From assembly GCA_039105265.1 (NCBI GenBank), contig JAPFFF010000038.1, positions 372,001-436,000 of the forward strand: a DNA stretch of 64,000 bases. The letters are read 5' to 3'. Both the position numbers and the translations under genes were made by a program. Source of the DNA: Tritrichomonas musculus (lineage: Eukaryota; Parabasalia; Tritrichomonadida; Tritrichomonadidae). Below, piece by piece: positions 23,340-31,895 of the stretch; the stretch's first letter is position 1; each line of letters opens with the position of its first letter. Under the pieces are notes generated by a model. It was given only the letters and a program-made list of their open reading frames with translations, was not told the DNA's origin and did no database searches.

Positions 23340-24378
23340 TAAGATAACCTAAAAGGCGAAACTTTTACAAGTGATATGAATTATTTTAATCTAAAAGGTG
23401 AATTTTTTTTACCTAAAAGGCGAATTTCAAAATTTTGAAAATTATGAGTTTATGCCGGAAATTGTTTTCTAATTTTCTTCATATTGATATTAAAAATTCT
23501 ATTCCCAATTCGTTCAAATCACTTTTTCCATTTTTATTGTTGATTATAAAGCATCGTAGATAATTCATTTGTTTATAAGGAAAATAAAACATACCGGAAT
23601 TAATAAAAGAATTATTTTGTAAAACAATCTTATTTAGTGAGTTTTTTGCATTTGCTTGAGCTTTAGGAAAAGACATTCTAAAAAAATTATCTTTGTTTGG
23701 TTTACTTTTCCACGTTGCGCTGGGATATACCTAAGAATTGTTTTGTAAACTACTCTTATTTAGTTATTTTGTTGAGTTTATTTGTGTCTTTGGAAGAAAT
23801 ACTATAAAAAAAGAAATTAACCTTTTTGGTCAAAAAATTTTCATCTTTATTGGTCAATAATAAAATTCATATCATCAATGATATGATCTATACAAAAAAT
23901 TGATAACATCATATAAGATCTCCAAATCCACTCGAAAAACATGGCCTTTTTTTATTTTATTTTCTAATAAATAAAAAAATGAAGAACATATAAAAAAACT
24001 AAAAACTTTTGTCGACTCGTTCATCTTTTATTTGATTTTTTCTTAAAAAAAACATTTTTTTCTTATTATGCATTTTTTGAGATTTGAATTAAGCCCTTTC
24101 ATGCTATTTTTAAATATGTTAATAATATGATAAAACAATATTAGACATGTATTAAACTTTGATGAGGTTTTTTCTGTTGATGAAAAATTGCAAATTTTTG
24201 GATTTCATTTTTTTCTTGTTTTTCAGTAATAGAATTAAAATTATATTTTTTTGATTTTACATTTATGCTATAAATATTATATACATGATGATGGACTAAT
24301 TTTTAATAAAAAATGATCAATATTCGAGCTTTTTTTGCATAAAATAAAACTGAATTGAAAAAGAGTTTCCATACCTTT
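23340..24378 (+). repeat. Repeat family Y, left copy (degenerate)
   Basis: It is homologous in inverted orientation to 54613-56464. Three parts match: (a) box-like CTAAAAGGYGAATTT repeats at about 23348-23427, ahead of the gene remnant; (b) the 5' end of the Y gene at 23444; (c) a 3' region of about 540 bp ending GTTTCCATACCTTT at 24365-24378. A palindrome TCATATCAT-CA-ATGATATGA lies at 23867-23886. The far left end could not be recognised. Confidence 0.65.
23444..23563 (+). pseudogene. Remnant of the Y-family gene
   Basis: An ATG at 23444 opens 39 codons (beginning MSLCRKLFSNFLHIDIKNSI) that align with the N-terminus of the Y protein encoded at 55578-56093 (MSFFEKLFHIFPHIDISNSI). The frame then stops at 23561-23563, where the other copy continues. 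Downstream sequence to about 23810 is a further decayed continuation. The minus-strand open frame over 23479-23676 is a shadow. Confidence 0.7.
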
Positions 24379-25120
24379 AAAATTTATAAATTATTTTTAT
24401 TTTAAATAAATGGATCTAATAGATTTTTCATGATGTAAGAATAATAATCATCATGCATATCAAGTAATGAAATTATATAGGTTCAATTATAGAGTTTTTT
24501 ATCCCTCCAGCTGCCAAAATAAACTTATGTTCTGATGACTTCTATTAAATGAAATTTTGCATATAAAAACTTCAGATTAATTGACACATGGCTGTGTGCA
24601 TTATATAGAATGAAATAAATCATTCGTCAAATTATAAGCATTTGAATAGGTAAGACTATGCAAAAAACTCGTATGTGGTTCTCTGATCTCTTTGAGAAGA
24701 TATGACCAATGCGCATTGATTTATAATTAAATATTAAAACATTTGATAAAATATTTTTGCGAATATATTGTCGCTGTAAGAATATCGATATCGATTATTA
24801 AATCACATTCTTGTTTTGGTGGATATATGAGACCAAAAAATGTGTTAGTAACAATAAAACACTGGTTTTAAGTTAGCAAGTTTGTATTGTAAATAAAAAT
24901 AAGCAGATTTTATAATTATACTGCCGGTTTATTTTTGCATTCAATTTTTTTAACTCCTCAGAAAATAAAAAAATTGAAATAAAATGTTTTATATTTGTAG
25001 TGAATATATTTCATTTATTTCTTTATTTTATTTTTTATTTTATTGATTATTATTTTAATATATATTGAATAAACTTATTATGCATTTGTTGTTATAAAAT
25101 TAATATTTATAAATAATATA
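24379..25120. other. Gap between repeat Y and the Maverick
   Basis: No gene, RNA or repeat recognised. Confidence 0.5.
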
Positions 25121-25317
25121 TTTAAAGGGGCGTCTGGAAAATGTATTCAAAAAGTTCCCGAACTTTTTGATACGATTTTGATCGTTTATGAGTTTTTCAT
25201 AGCTTTGAATAATTGGCCTTTTAGCTTGTTTAAACGGCGCCATTTTTATTCTTGGCATCATGAATCAGGTTGCGAGGTTCTTCTGCAGGGAGCTTCGTTT
25301 AATTTGATTCTTGAGTG

Positions 25318-25360
25318 CCTAGATTGTGAAGCTCTTCTGCAGGGAGCTTCACAACCTAGG
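25318..25360. other. Palindromic hairpin in terminal repeat
   Basis: The 17-bp arms CCTAGATTGTGAAGCTC and GAGCTTCACAACCTAGG (one mismatched position) enclose a 9-nt loop TTCTGCAGG. The phrase TTCTGCAGGGAGCTTC also occurs once more just upstream (25280-25295). The structure is duplicated in the right terminal repeat at about 54378-54420. Confidence 0.75.
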
Positions 25361-25710
25361 CTTCGAGATGATCTTTTAATTTCCAAACATTCTTCGATTT
25401 TTATGGCAATTTTGGATTCAAGAGCCATAATATGCTTGTTCCAGAACTATTGATCGCAAAACTACAACTTTATAATGCCTCGTTTCTGGAATTCTAATTT
25501 TTTTATCTCATAATTTACGGATTTTACAAGTTAAATGCCCATGATAACAAACTTCTGAGCTTAAAATGCTTGTTAAACTCAGTGGTTTCTATCATGAATG
25601 TTTGACTTTGAAAATAAGATTGAGATCAATCTAAATTGAAATAATAAAATACAAATCCCTTATCATATAGCTTTTAAAAATTATTCTTTTTCCCTAGAGT
25701 AGTAAAGTAT

Positions 25711-25806
25711 AGGCTCCGGTACGCTTTCGCTCCCCGGAGACCTATACCGCTTCGCTCCGCCAAGGCTCCGCTCGCGCTACTCCAGGGCTCCCGCCCCGGA
25801 CCCCAT
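25711..25806. other. GC-rich hairpin cluster in terminal repeat
   Basis: About 95 bp of markedly GC-rich DNA inside A+T-rich surroundings. TATAGGCTCCGG and CCGGAGACCTATA can pair, followed by repeated GCTTTCGCTCC, GCTTCGCTCC and GCTCGCGCTACTCC words. The mirror copy lies at about 50702-50803. Its position between the terminus and the first gene would suit an origin, packaging or regulatory signal, but this is inference. Confidence 0.6.
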
Positions 25807-25929
25807 TTTTAAAATAGATATATTAATTGTATACCCCTTCCTCCCCCCCTATAAATGAAAATTAAAAAAATTCAAAAAAACTGAAAAAATCAAAAAACTG
25901 AAAAATCAAAAAAACTGAAAATTAAAAAG

Positions 25930-26023
25930 TTCAAAAAATCACTACTAAAAGTAGTATATATAAATGGCGTGATTTCTTAACGTCCCGTCAAGAAATCCCA
26001 ACCATTTTTTATCACGACGACAA
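25930..26023 (+). promoter_or_regulatory. Promoter-like region of the terminal-repeat gene
   Basis: Contains ACTACT-AAA-AGTAGT (palindrome), then TATATATAAATGG, then GATTTCTT...AAGAAATC (8-bp inverted repeat around AACGTCCCGTC), then TTTTATCACGACGACAAATG running into the start codon. The last motif recurs at two other Maverick starts (35007 and 36184). CAAGAAATCCCAACCATTTTTT recurs in similar form at 26343-26366, upstream of the next gene. Confidence 0.65.
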
Positions 26024-26326
26024 ATGGACGCCCCGAGTGATTTAAAAATGATGACAGAATATAAAGGCTACACTTTACGCAACCCCTATTATACATCAAG
26101 ACAGACGCAACAAATCTATGATGCACAAAAAAACATTAGGACGTGCGATAGCAAAGGATACGTCATTTTGGAAGTATTAGATGAAAGGAACAAGTTTAGC
26201 GGCTTTAGATATGCAAAATTTAGACGAGCAGCTTTGTTGAAATATAGTGGTGATTACGATTTGTTGAAGGAAAAGGACGCTCCAAGATATAGATTATTTG
26301 ATGAGCACCATCAAATATTTAAGTGA
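26024..26326 (+). CDS. Maverick terminal-repeat protein, left copy
   Basis: A 100-residue basic protein (MDAPSDLKMMTEYKGYTLR...) encoded wholly inside the terminal inverted repeat, so the element carries two identical genes, the other at 50183-50485. I do not recognise a domain. The order of aromatic and charged residues suggests a compact globular fold; no signal peptide or membrane segment. The start ATG is preceded by TTTTATCACGACGACAA, a motif shared with two other genes of the element. It ends just before the next gene, whose upstream DNA resembles its own. Duplication in both repeats suggests a dose-sensitive or early regulatory or terminus-associated role, but that is only inference. 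Confidence 0.75.
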   Translation: MDAPSDLKMMTEYKGYTLRNPYYTSRQTQQIYDAQKNIRTCDSKGYVILEVLDERNKFSGFRYAKFRRAALLKYSGDYDLLKEKDAPRYRLFDEHHQIFK

Positions 26327-26403
26327 ATCTAAGCATTTTTTTGGAAGAAATCCCGAACCATTTTTTGTTAAGATATCCCTTCGAATCAAGAAGTTGTTTT
26401 ATA

Positions 26404-27729
26404 ATGATTGAAATGTACCCGACGCTCAATCCAGCTGAAGAACAAACACCGATAGCTATAGAATATGCTTACTTTTTAGAAGATGGACAGCAGGACCCTG
26501 CAAAATTTAACCGATACTATTTTAATTTCCCACAAGAATGGTGCACTTCAAATAGGGGTGAGTCTATTATTGGTGTGAGAAATATATTTATGTTGGCAAG
26601 GAGAAGGAAGATTGAATTTACCCTTGGAGTGAGAAAATATAGACGAGACGATTATAATGCACTGAAGAGAGATAACCCCAAATTCACAGATGACCAAATA
26701 TACAAAGCTATTGAAGAAGACAAAAAGAGTGAAGTATTTATCAGCATAAATTCATGGTTAAATCAACAGAATGATTTAAGCGAAGTGTGGAATGATATGA
26801 GAGCAGCTATTGAAGCTAAATTTGAAGAGTTTAATATTTCAGCCGATAAAATCAATAAAGAACATAATTCAAATTTATATGACCAAGAAACAAAGTTAAG
26901 CATAGAACAAACAAATTTGGTAGATGAACATGATAAATTAGAAATAGAAATAGATAACTTGATAGCACAAATATTTGAAGAAAAAGATGAAGCAATTAAA
27001 GCTGACCTACAAAAACAACTCAACAAAGCCAATGAAGATTTTGAAAAAAATAGAAAAGCCATAACTGAAAATGCAAAAGAGATGGAAAGAATCAGAGAAG
27101 AAATCAAGTTAAATGAGCAGAAGCCCACATTTATTGAAGAAAAAGAAGGCTTGAGACGAAGAGATGTCCAAACTGATGGCTTCTACAATTATGATGATAA
27201 TATGTTCTATGAAATCTTTTATTCACCTACGAATGGTGAACTGGTCAAAGATAGCAAATATAAAAACTACTATGTTGACTTATCAATTAGCTTTCGAGTT
27301 AGGCCAAAAGATAATAAATTGCCATATAGACGATTCGATTTTGATGATGTTTATAATATTGGTTATGAATCATTTAATAATCATCCGGAAGATTTTATGG
27401 ATTTAAGCAAACCAATCAAAGATAAAGAAGGAAATATCATCAGATATGAAGGCAAATGGATGAGAGAGCTGAGGTTTAAAAATGTATGGGATAGGCATTC
27501 ATGCACTATATATTCTTCAATTGCTGAGCAGTCAAATAAATATTATCTAGGTAATAGTCAAATCTACTTCAACCCTATAAAATACTTTAAGCTGAACTCA
27601 ACAGACCAACACTTTTGGATTGAATTTTATTCTGGCCGACATAATAATATCCCTATTTTAATTCCAAATAATGAATCATTTAAAATAGAAATGCAGTTCT
27701 TACCATACAAAAAGATGTTATATATTTAA
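26404..27729 (+). CDS. Maverick protein with central coiled coil
   Basis: A 441-residue protein if started at the ATG at 26404; the upstream in-frame extension begins only with a GTG at 26323 and overlaps the preceding gene. The N-terminal part contains a strand-rich segment around FNFPQEWC and IIGVRNIFMLARRRKIEFTL. Residues about 130-245 form a strongly charged coiled coil. The C-terminal third is again globular and aromatic-rich. Function not recognised; a virion or assembly component is a reasonable guess from its place at the head of the integrase-ATPase-capsid block. Its first ~20 codons lie inside the terminal repeat, so a truncated antisense stub occurs at 50045-50104. A second in-frame ATG at 26413 is the main start alternative. 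Confidence 0.75.
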   Translation: MIEMYPTLNPAEEQTPIAIEYAYFLEDGQQDPAKFNRYYFNFPQEWCTSNRGESIIGVRNIFMLARRRKIEFTLGVRKYRRDDYNALKRDNPKFTDDQIYKAIEEDKKSEVFISINSWLNQQNDLSEVWNDMRAAIEAKFEEFNISADKINKEHNSNLYDQETKLSIEQTNLVDEHDKLEIEIDNLIAQIFEEKDEAIKADLQKQLNKANEDFEKNRKAITENAKEMERIREEIKLNEQKPTFIEEKEGLRRRDVQTDGFYNYDDNMFYEIFYSPTNGELVKDSKYKNYYVDLSISFRVRPKDNKLPYRRFDFDDVYNIGYESFNNHPEDFMDLSKPIKDKEGNIIRYEGKWMRELRFKNVWDRHSCTIYSSIAEQSNKYYLGNSQIYFNPIKYFKLNSTDQHFWIEFYSGRHNNIPILIPNNESFKIEMQFLPYKKMLYI

Positions 27730-27739
27730 ATAAATTTAA

Positions 27740-28816
27740 ATGACTTATAAAACAATAGAGGAGTTATATAAAAAGTTTCCGTGGAAAACACCATCAAAAT
27801 TTGTTCCTCTTGCAAAACGATATGGATTTACAGAAGAGGCAGCATTAAATTATTTGAAGAATATAGTGCATGATGTTAAAGTACCAAAGGCAAAATTTAT
27901 GAATATATATTCAAAACACTCAGGAGGATATCAAATGGATACTTTCATAAATGACAAGACAAAAGATGGTTTGAATTATCTGATGTTTATAAATATCAAT
28001 ACCAGGAAGGCTTTCTGTTATGCGATGAGAGGGAAGGGAGCAAAAGAAGTAGCTAGAGCATTAAATCAATTTTTAGTAGATGAACCAAATGTTTATTCTA
28101 TTACTTCTGACCAGGATGCCGCCTATTTGTCCAATGATGTTTTGCAAATAATGAAGGCAAAAAATATTATATACAATACTACGGAAGACAATAATCATAA
28201 TGTACTAGGCATCATAAATAGATTCATGAGAACTATTAGAGATATGGTAGGAGAGAATAGATTTATTGGAGAACAAGAAATGAAGGGATTAATAGATTCC
28301 TACAATAAATCCCCTCACCGATCGTTGGACTATAAAATACCAAACGAAATGACAGAAAAAGATGAAAAAGAGTATATTAATACTAAATCACAAATAAATC
28401 CATATGACTTTCAGCCTAACGACAGGGTGAGAATTATACAAGCCAAGGAACCATTTTCGAAGCGAAGAAATAGGGTCAGCAAGGAGGCTTATATTGTTGA
28501 TTCAAAGGCCGGGAATCAATTTATTGTTAAGTCCAAAGATGAATCAATAGATAAGTTGCCGGGATATAGATTGATAAAAACACAGAATAAAAATATTGCT
28601 CAGACACTAAAGGGAGGCAAGAGAGGTATTGTGGATAAAATTATATCCTACGATGCAGCTAAGAATAAATATAAAATTAAATATAGTGAAGGGACAGAAG
28701 ATGTTATTCCAGCCAAAAATTTACGAGAAGGAGCCCCAACTAAATTATCAAACCTCGAAATGGATTATTGGAGCAAACAAAAAAATATCCCATCAAACAT
28801 TAAAAAATGGGTTTAA
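27740..28816 (+). CDS. Maverick integrase (rve family)
   Basis: A 358-residue retroviral-type (c-)integrase that inserts the element and makes the 6-bp target duplication. The catalytic core has its first D in GGYQMDTF and its second in ITSDQDAAY. The third acidic position, 35 residues after the second D, falls on N in GIINRFMRTIRD, where the family normally has E. C-terminal residues about 255-330 form a basic, chromodomain/SH3-like region (KRGIVDKIISYDAAKNKYKIKY). It starts 10 bp after the preceding stop and is followed by the ATPase gene after 10 bp, as in a compact unit. The missing E may be real loss, an alignment shift or a lineage-specific change. Confidence 0.9.
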   Translation: MTYKTIEELYKKFPWKTPSKFVPLAKRYGFTEEAALNYLKNIVHDVKVPKAKFMNIYSKHSGGYQMDTFINDKTKDGLNYLMFININTRKAFCYAMRGKGAKEVARALNQFLVDEPNVYSITSDQDAAYLSNDVLQIMKAKNIIYNTTEDNNHNVLGIINRFMRTIRDMVGENRFIGEQEMKGLIDSYNKSPHRSLDYKIPNEMTEKDEKEYINTKSQINPYDFQPNDRVRIIQAKEPFSKRRNRVSKEAYIVDSKAGNQFIVKSKDESIDKLPGYRLIKTQNKNIAQTLKGGKRGIVDKIISYDAAKNKYKIKYSEGTEDVIPAKNLREGAPTKLSNLEMDYWSKQKNIPSNIKKWV

Positions 28817-28826
28817 CCAACAATAA

Positions 28827-29681
28827 ATGGCTAAACAAATAATGAAAGAAGTAGAAGTTTTAATAGAAAAAACTATGCGGAAAAACCAAAAAGAAATAGA
28901 ATCTGCACTTATGAAACCAATTCATCCTTCCTATCCATTTAGCACGAACGGTATATATTTTTTGATAGGCAAACCAGGTGCTGGAAAAAGTTATTGGATA
29001 TGGAAACACATTTTAATTACCGAGAGATTATTTAAGCATCCCTACTACCAGAAGATAATATTCTGTTCCACATCAGGAAAAGCAGACAAAACTGCAGAGG
29101 CGATGAGTCAAAATGTCAAGACACCAATCATATATTTGAACGAAGCAGAATTGATGGATTATTTGAAAAAACATCTAAAGCGAAAGATAAAATATTATGC
29201 TATGGTAAAGCATGTATTATCAAAAATGAAAGAGACAAATGAAGAAATGCAGCGGCTTATAAACAAGCACTCCCTTCAAGAAATAGATGATAGAATAGTA
29301 TATATAGCAAACAAACTAGTAAAATATCAAACTTCATCATATCCATATAACACTCTAATAATATTGGATGACTGTGCTGGAAGCGATTTATTGACGCATA
29401 ATAATACTGAATTCCTCAGGCTGTTAACAAAAACTAGGCACTATAATATTACATGCATTATGGCTATTCAAACCATTAGATTTGTCCATATAAATGCAAA
29501 GAGATTGGCCACCGATATTATATGCTATAGTGGATATTCAGAAGAAGATTTTACATCATTGCTTCAACAAACAAATAACAATCTAAATATCAAAAAAACA
29601 GTCAAGGAATATTTACAGCATCGTGAGCCTCACGACAAATTTATTTGTAATATAACTGCCAACAAATATTACTTTGAATGA
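28827..29681 (+). CDS. Packaging ATPase (FtsK/HerA, A32-like)
   Basis: A 284-residue ATPase expected to pump Maverick DNA into capsids, as its homologues do in nucleocytoplasmic viruses and adenovirus-like elements. The Walker A motif GKPGAGKS is near residues 49-56, and Walker B LIILDDCAG is near 176-185. Downstream, TKTRHYNITCIMAIQTIRF fits the sensor region of the family. The length is typical. The start ATG follows CCAACAATAA; a similar CACAATAA precedes the next gene. It lies between integrase and putative core proteins, the common Maverick order. Confidence 0.9.
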   Translation: MAKQIMKEVEVLIEKTMRKNQKEIESALMKPIHPSYPFSTNGIYFLIGKPGAGKSYWIWKHILITERLFKHPYYQKIIFCSTSGKADKTAEAMSQNVKTPIIYLNEAELMDYLKKHLKRKIKYYAMVKHVLSKMKETNEEMQRLINKHSLQEIDDRIVYIANKLVKYQTSSYPYNTLIILDDCAGSDLLTHNNTEFLRLLTKTRHYNITCIMAIQTIRFVHINAKRLATDIICYSGYSEEDFTSLLQQTNNNLNIKKTVKEYLQHREPHDKFICNITANKYYFE

Positions 29682-29728
29682 CGAAGTCATATTTGGACTA
29701 TGTCCTTGAATGATTTATTTCACAATAA

Positions 29729-30412
29729 ATGCCTTCAGGAACTATTGATTCTGGAAAATATATTCCATCTACCCCTTCAGATGCTGGTGTTAGTATATTT
29801 GGAAAAATTGGTAATTGGATTAATAATAATAAAGCAGAAATTTTACAAGGAGCTGCAGATGTAGGTGATATAATTGGGGAAGCGACTGGAAATAATAAAT
29901 GGAATGTAGCAGCTGATGTTGTAAGAGCAGCAGGCCAAACTCTTGGACAAATTGATGATAAAAACAGCCAGGAAAAATTGTTGGCTCAATTAATTCAGGA
30001 AAGGAATGCTCGGATGTTTGGAAACAAACATATAGCCTACGCTGATGTACCAAGGATGTTTTATGGAAGGAAGCCAACAAGATATAAAATGTATCAAAGA
30101 AGAAATAAATATATTGATGAAGCCAATGAAAAATTAAATCAGTTGAAGAAACAAATAGAGCAAAAACAAAAAGAAGCCACGACAGAAAATAAAAAATCAT
30201 CACCCAAAAAATCATCTCCCAAAAAATCGCCTCCCAAAAAACCATCCCCTAAACCATTACCAAAGAAACAAGAATCACCTCCCAAAAAGAAAATGTCAGC
30301 AGCTGAAAAAGCTAGAAATTGGAAACAAGATAAACAATTTGTGGCCGATCTACAAGAAGCTGTAAGAAGGCAAAGAGAAGCATATGACAAGTTTGAGAAG
30401 GATGATTGGTAA
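29729..30412 (+). CDS. Basic virion-core-like protein 1
   Basis: A 227-residue protein. The N-terminal half is glycine/alanine-rich with small helices (ILQGAADVGDIIGEATG...VAADVVRAAGQTLGQIDD). An RKPTRYKMYQRR block follows, then a K-, S- and P-rich tail with SPKKSSPKKSPPKKPSPK repeats resembling histone H1 tails. It is paralogous to the next gene: both share the order N-terminal amphipathic repeat, ...SxxxDNK..., then a GRKPTRYKMYQ or SRKPSGYKIYQ box. DNA binding and a role as a core or minor capsid protein, like adenoviral basic cleavage products, are inferred from composition and position. Confidence 0.75.
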   Translation: MPSGTIDSGKYIPSTPSDAGVSIFGKIGNWINNNKAEILQGAADVGDIIGEATGNNKWNVAADVVRAAGQTLGQIDDKNSQEKLLAQLIQERNARMFGNKHIAYADVPRMFYGRKPTRYKMYQRRNKYIDEANEKLNQLKKQIEQKQKEATTENKKSSPKKSSPKKSPPKKPSPKPLPKKQESPPKKKMSAAEKARNWKQDKQFVADLQEAVRRQREAYDKFEKDDW

Positions 30413-30434
30413 GCTAAATTTTGTCTTCATTTAA

Positions 30435-31190
30435 ATGTCTATTCCATTTTTAACGATGGGTACTGCTCCTACCCTACGAAGTGATGGTACAGAAGAGCCA
30501 ATAGGAGGGATAAGTGATAAAATATCAAATCTTGTGAGCAATACATATAACAAATTCTTTAGCAAAAAACCCACCCAAGGACCTTCTCTAGAACCAATCC
30601 AAAAACCAGTTCCAGTTCCTACTCCTACTCCAGCTCCTCCCAAGCCAATCCAAGAACCTCCTCCTACCCCACATTATATGCCGCCTCCAGCACCAGCACC
30701 AGCTCCTATGCCACCCCCTTTGACAACTCAAAATAATTCCGAAGGGATAGCAGGGAAATTTGTAAACAAGCTTAAAAAAGCATATAATAAAATGACAGAT
30801 GGAATACCCAAAAATAATTATGAACACGTAAATAAAATGAAAGAGAGATTGAAATGGGCATGGGATAATAAAACTGAATTACTCAAAGGAGGTGGTGAAA
30901 TTGCAGAAACTATTGGTAATGCAACAGACAATAAATATGTTAAAGTAGGAGCTAAAGTAATAAAATCACTAGGAGAGAGCAGTGAGAGAATAGACAACAA
31001 AGAGAAGAAGAAAGAATTAGAGAAAAAAATAGGAGACGTAAATAATGAATTATTAGCCAATTATTATCTAAATTCTTTAAATTATCCACGTATCCATTAT
31101 TCAAGAAAACCATCAGGTTATAAAATATATCAAGGCAAAAGATATAGAATGATAAGAGGCATGAGAAGAAGAAGAAAAGCAAGGAGGTGA
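30435..31190 (+). CDS. Basic virion-core-like protein 2 (paralogue)
   Basis: A 251-residue protein. Residues 45-105 are a proline-rich spacer (PVPVPTPTPAPPKP and similar). A helical segment (ELLKGGGEIAETIGNATDN...VIKSLGESSERIDNKE) matches the first half of the preceding protein. The end is strongly basic (RGMRRRRKARR) after SRKPSGYKIYQG. The proline spacer lies before the shared helices, whereas its neighbour has a lysine-proline tail after them, so duplication was followed by tail exchange or growth. The start is preceded by TCATTTA, a good fit to the trichomonad initiator TCAYWYW. The function is inferred as for the neighbour. Confidence 0.75.
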   Translation: MSIPFLTMGTAPTLRSDGTEEPIGGISDKISNLVSNTYNKFFSKKPTQGPSLEPIQKPVPVPTPTPAPPKPIQEPPPTPHYMPPPAPAPAPMPPPLTTQNNSEGIAGKFVNKLKKAYNKMTDGIPKNNYEHVNKMKERLKWAWDNKTELLKGGGEIAETIGNATDNKYVKVGAKVIKSLGESSERIDNKEKKKELEKKIGDVNNELLANYYLNSLNYPRIHYSRKPSGYKIYQGKRYRMIRGMRRRRKARR

Positions 31191-31254
31191 AAAACTCCCA
31201 AAAACTCCAAAAAAGCAAATAAAACTCAAAGAAAGCGATTTTAATATTATTTAA

Positions 31255-31869
31255 ATGTCTAAACATTTGACTGGATCGAAGAGATTACAAGTAATACAAA
31301 ACTGGTTAAATGGTCGTGATGACCCTGAGTGGGATGTCTTGCCTACAAAAAAAGAGAATAAATATATTGTGAAAAGAAGAACAGAGCCCCTATCCAAACC
31401 TCAAGCTGAACCACAGGTAGAAGAGCAGGAAGTAGAAGAGCCAGCAGAAGAGCCTACCAAACCTCTCCCCACTTGCTCTCAGGGAAAGGTCTGCTCTGCC
31501 AAAAAAATCGAAAGGACTAAGCCGCAATCAAATATATATTCACATAGTGAAGTTGGCTATGCCAATGACCCTACAATAAATATGGAAATATTAAATCAGC
31601 TAAAGTTATTGGGGGAAGAAATAAAAAATAAACGAGAAAAGAAAGAACAAAAAAGGATGATAAAAGAAGTGGTGCAAAAACAAATGAGCAAACCCTACTA
31701 TCAATATACTCAGCCACAATATATTCAAGAGCCTAATTTGCCTTCAGGCAAAGTTGACTTCGTCAATGATATAGAAGAAGAACCAGAGGAAGAACTACCA
31801 CCAACACCTCCTCCTCAACCTCAGGTCATTCGTAGAAGGAGGAATAATATTTTCTCTGATATGTTATAA
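31255..31869 (+). CDS. Maverick protein, proline/glutamate-rich
   Basis: A 204-residue protein with a basic N-terminus (SKHLTGSKRLQVIQNWLNG), an acidic P-E-rich linker, a segment with lysine-rich helix (LKLLGEEIKNKREKKEQKRM), a P-Q-Y-rich stretch and an acidic then basic end (EEEPEEELPPTPPPQPQVIRRRR kept here only in part: EEEPEEELPP, RRRRNN). I recognise no domain. It sits between core-like proteins and the putative major capsid gene, so a virion role is possible. Confidence 0.65.
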   Translation: MSKHLTGSKRLQVIQNWLNGRDDPEWDVLPTKKENKYIVKRRTEPLSKPQAEPQVEEQEVEEPAEEPTKPLPTCSQGKVCSAKKIERTKPQSNIYSHSEVGYANDPTINMEILNQLKLLGEEIKNKREKKEQKRMIKEVVQKQMSKPYYQYTQPQYIQEPNLPSGKVDFVNDIEEEPEEELPPTPPPQPQVIRRRRNNIFSDML

Positions 31870-31895
31870 AGTTTTTATTTTTTTATAAAAACACC

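Larger units (their letters stand above)
25127..26464 (+). repeat. Maverick left terminal inverted repeat
   Basis: It matches the inverse of 54609-54041 joined to 50811-50045. The match ends at GATAGCTATAGAAT (26464), about 20 codons into the gene starting at 26404. It contains a palindromic hairpin (25318-25360), a GC-rich hairpin cluster (25711-25806), a promoter-like region and the 100-codon gene at 26024. The two repeats look identical wherever I compared them, apart from the terminal G count and the insertion site, indicating recent transposition or homogenisation. Confidence 0.95.

Noticed and set aside
23479-23676. 65-codon minus-strand frame in the left Y copy
   Set aside because: It is antisense to the degenerate Y gene remnant that starts at 23444 on the plus strand.
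25178-25453. 91-codon open frame in the left Maverick repeat and its mirror at 54285-54560
   Set aside because: It begins with TTG, covers the palindromic hairpin and its repeat, and has no protein-like motif.
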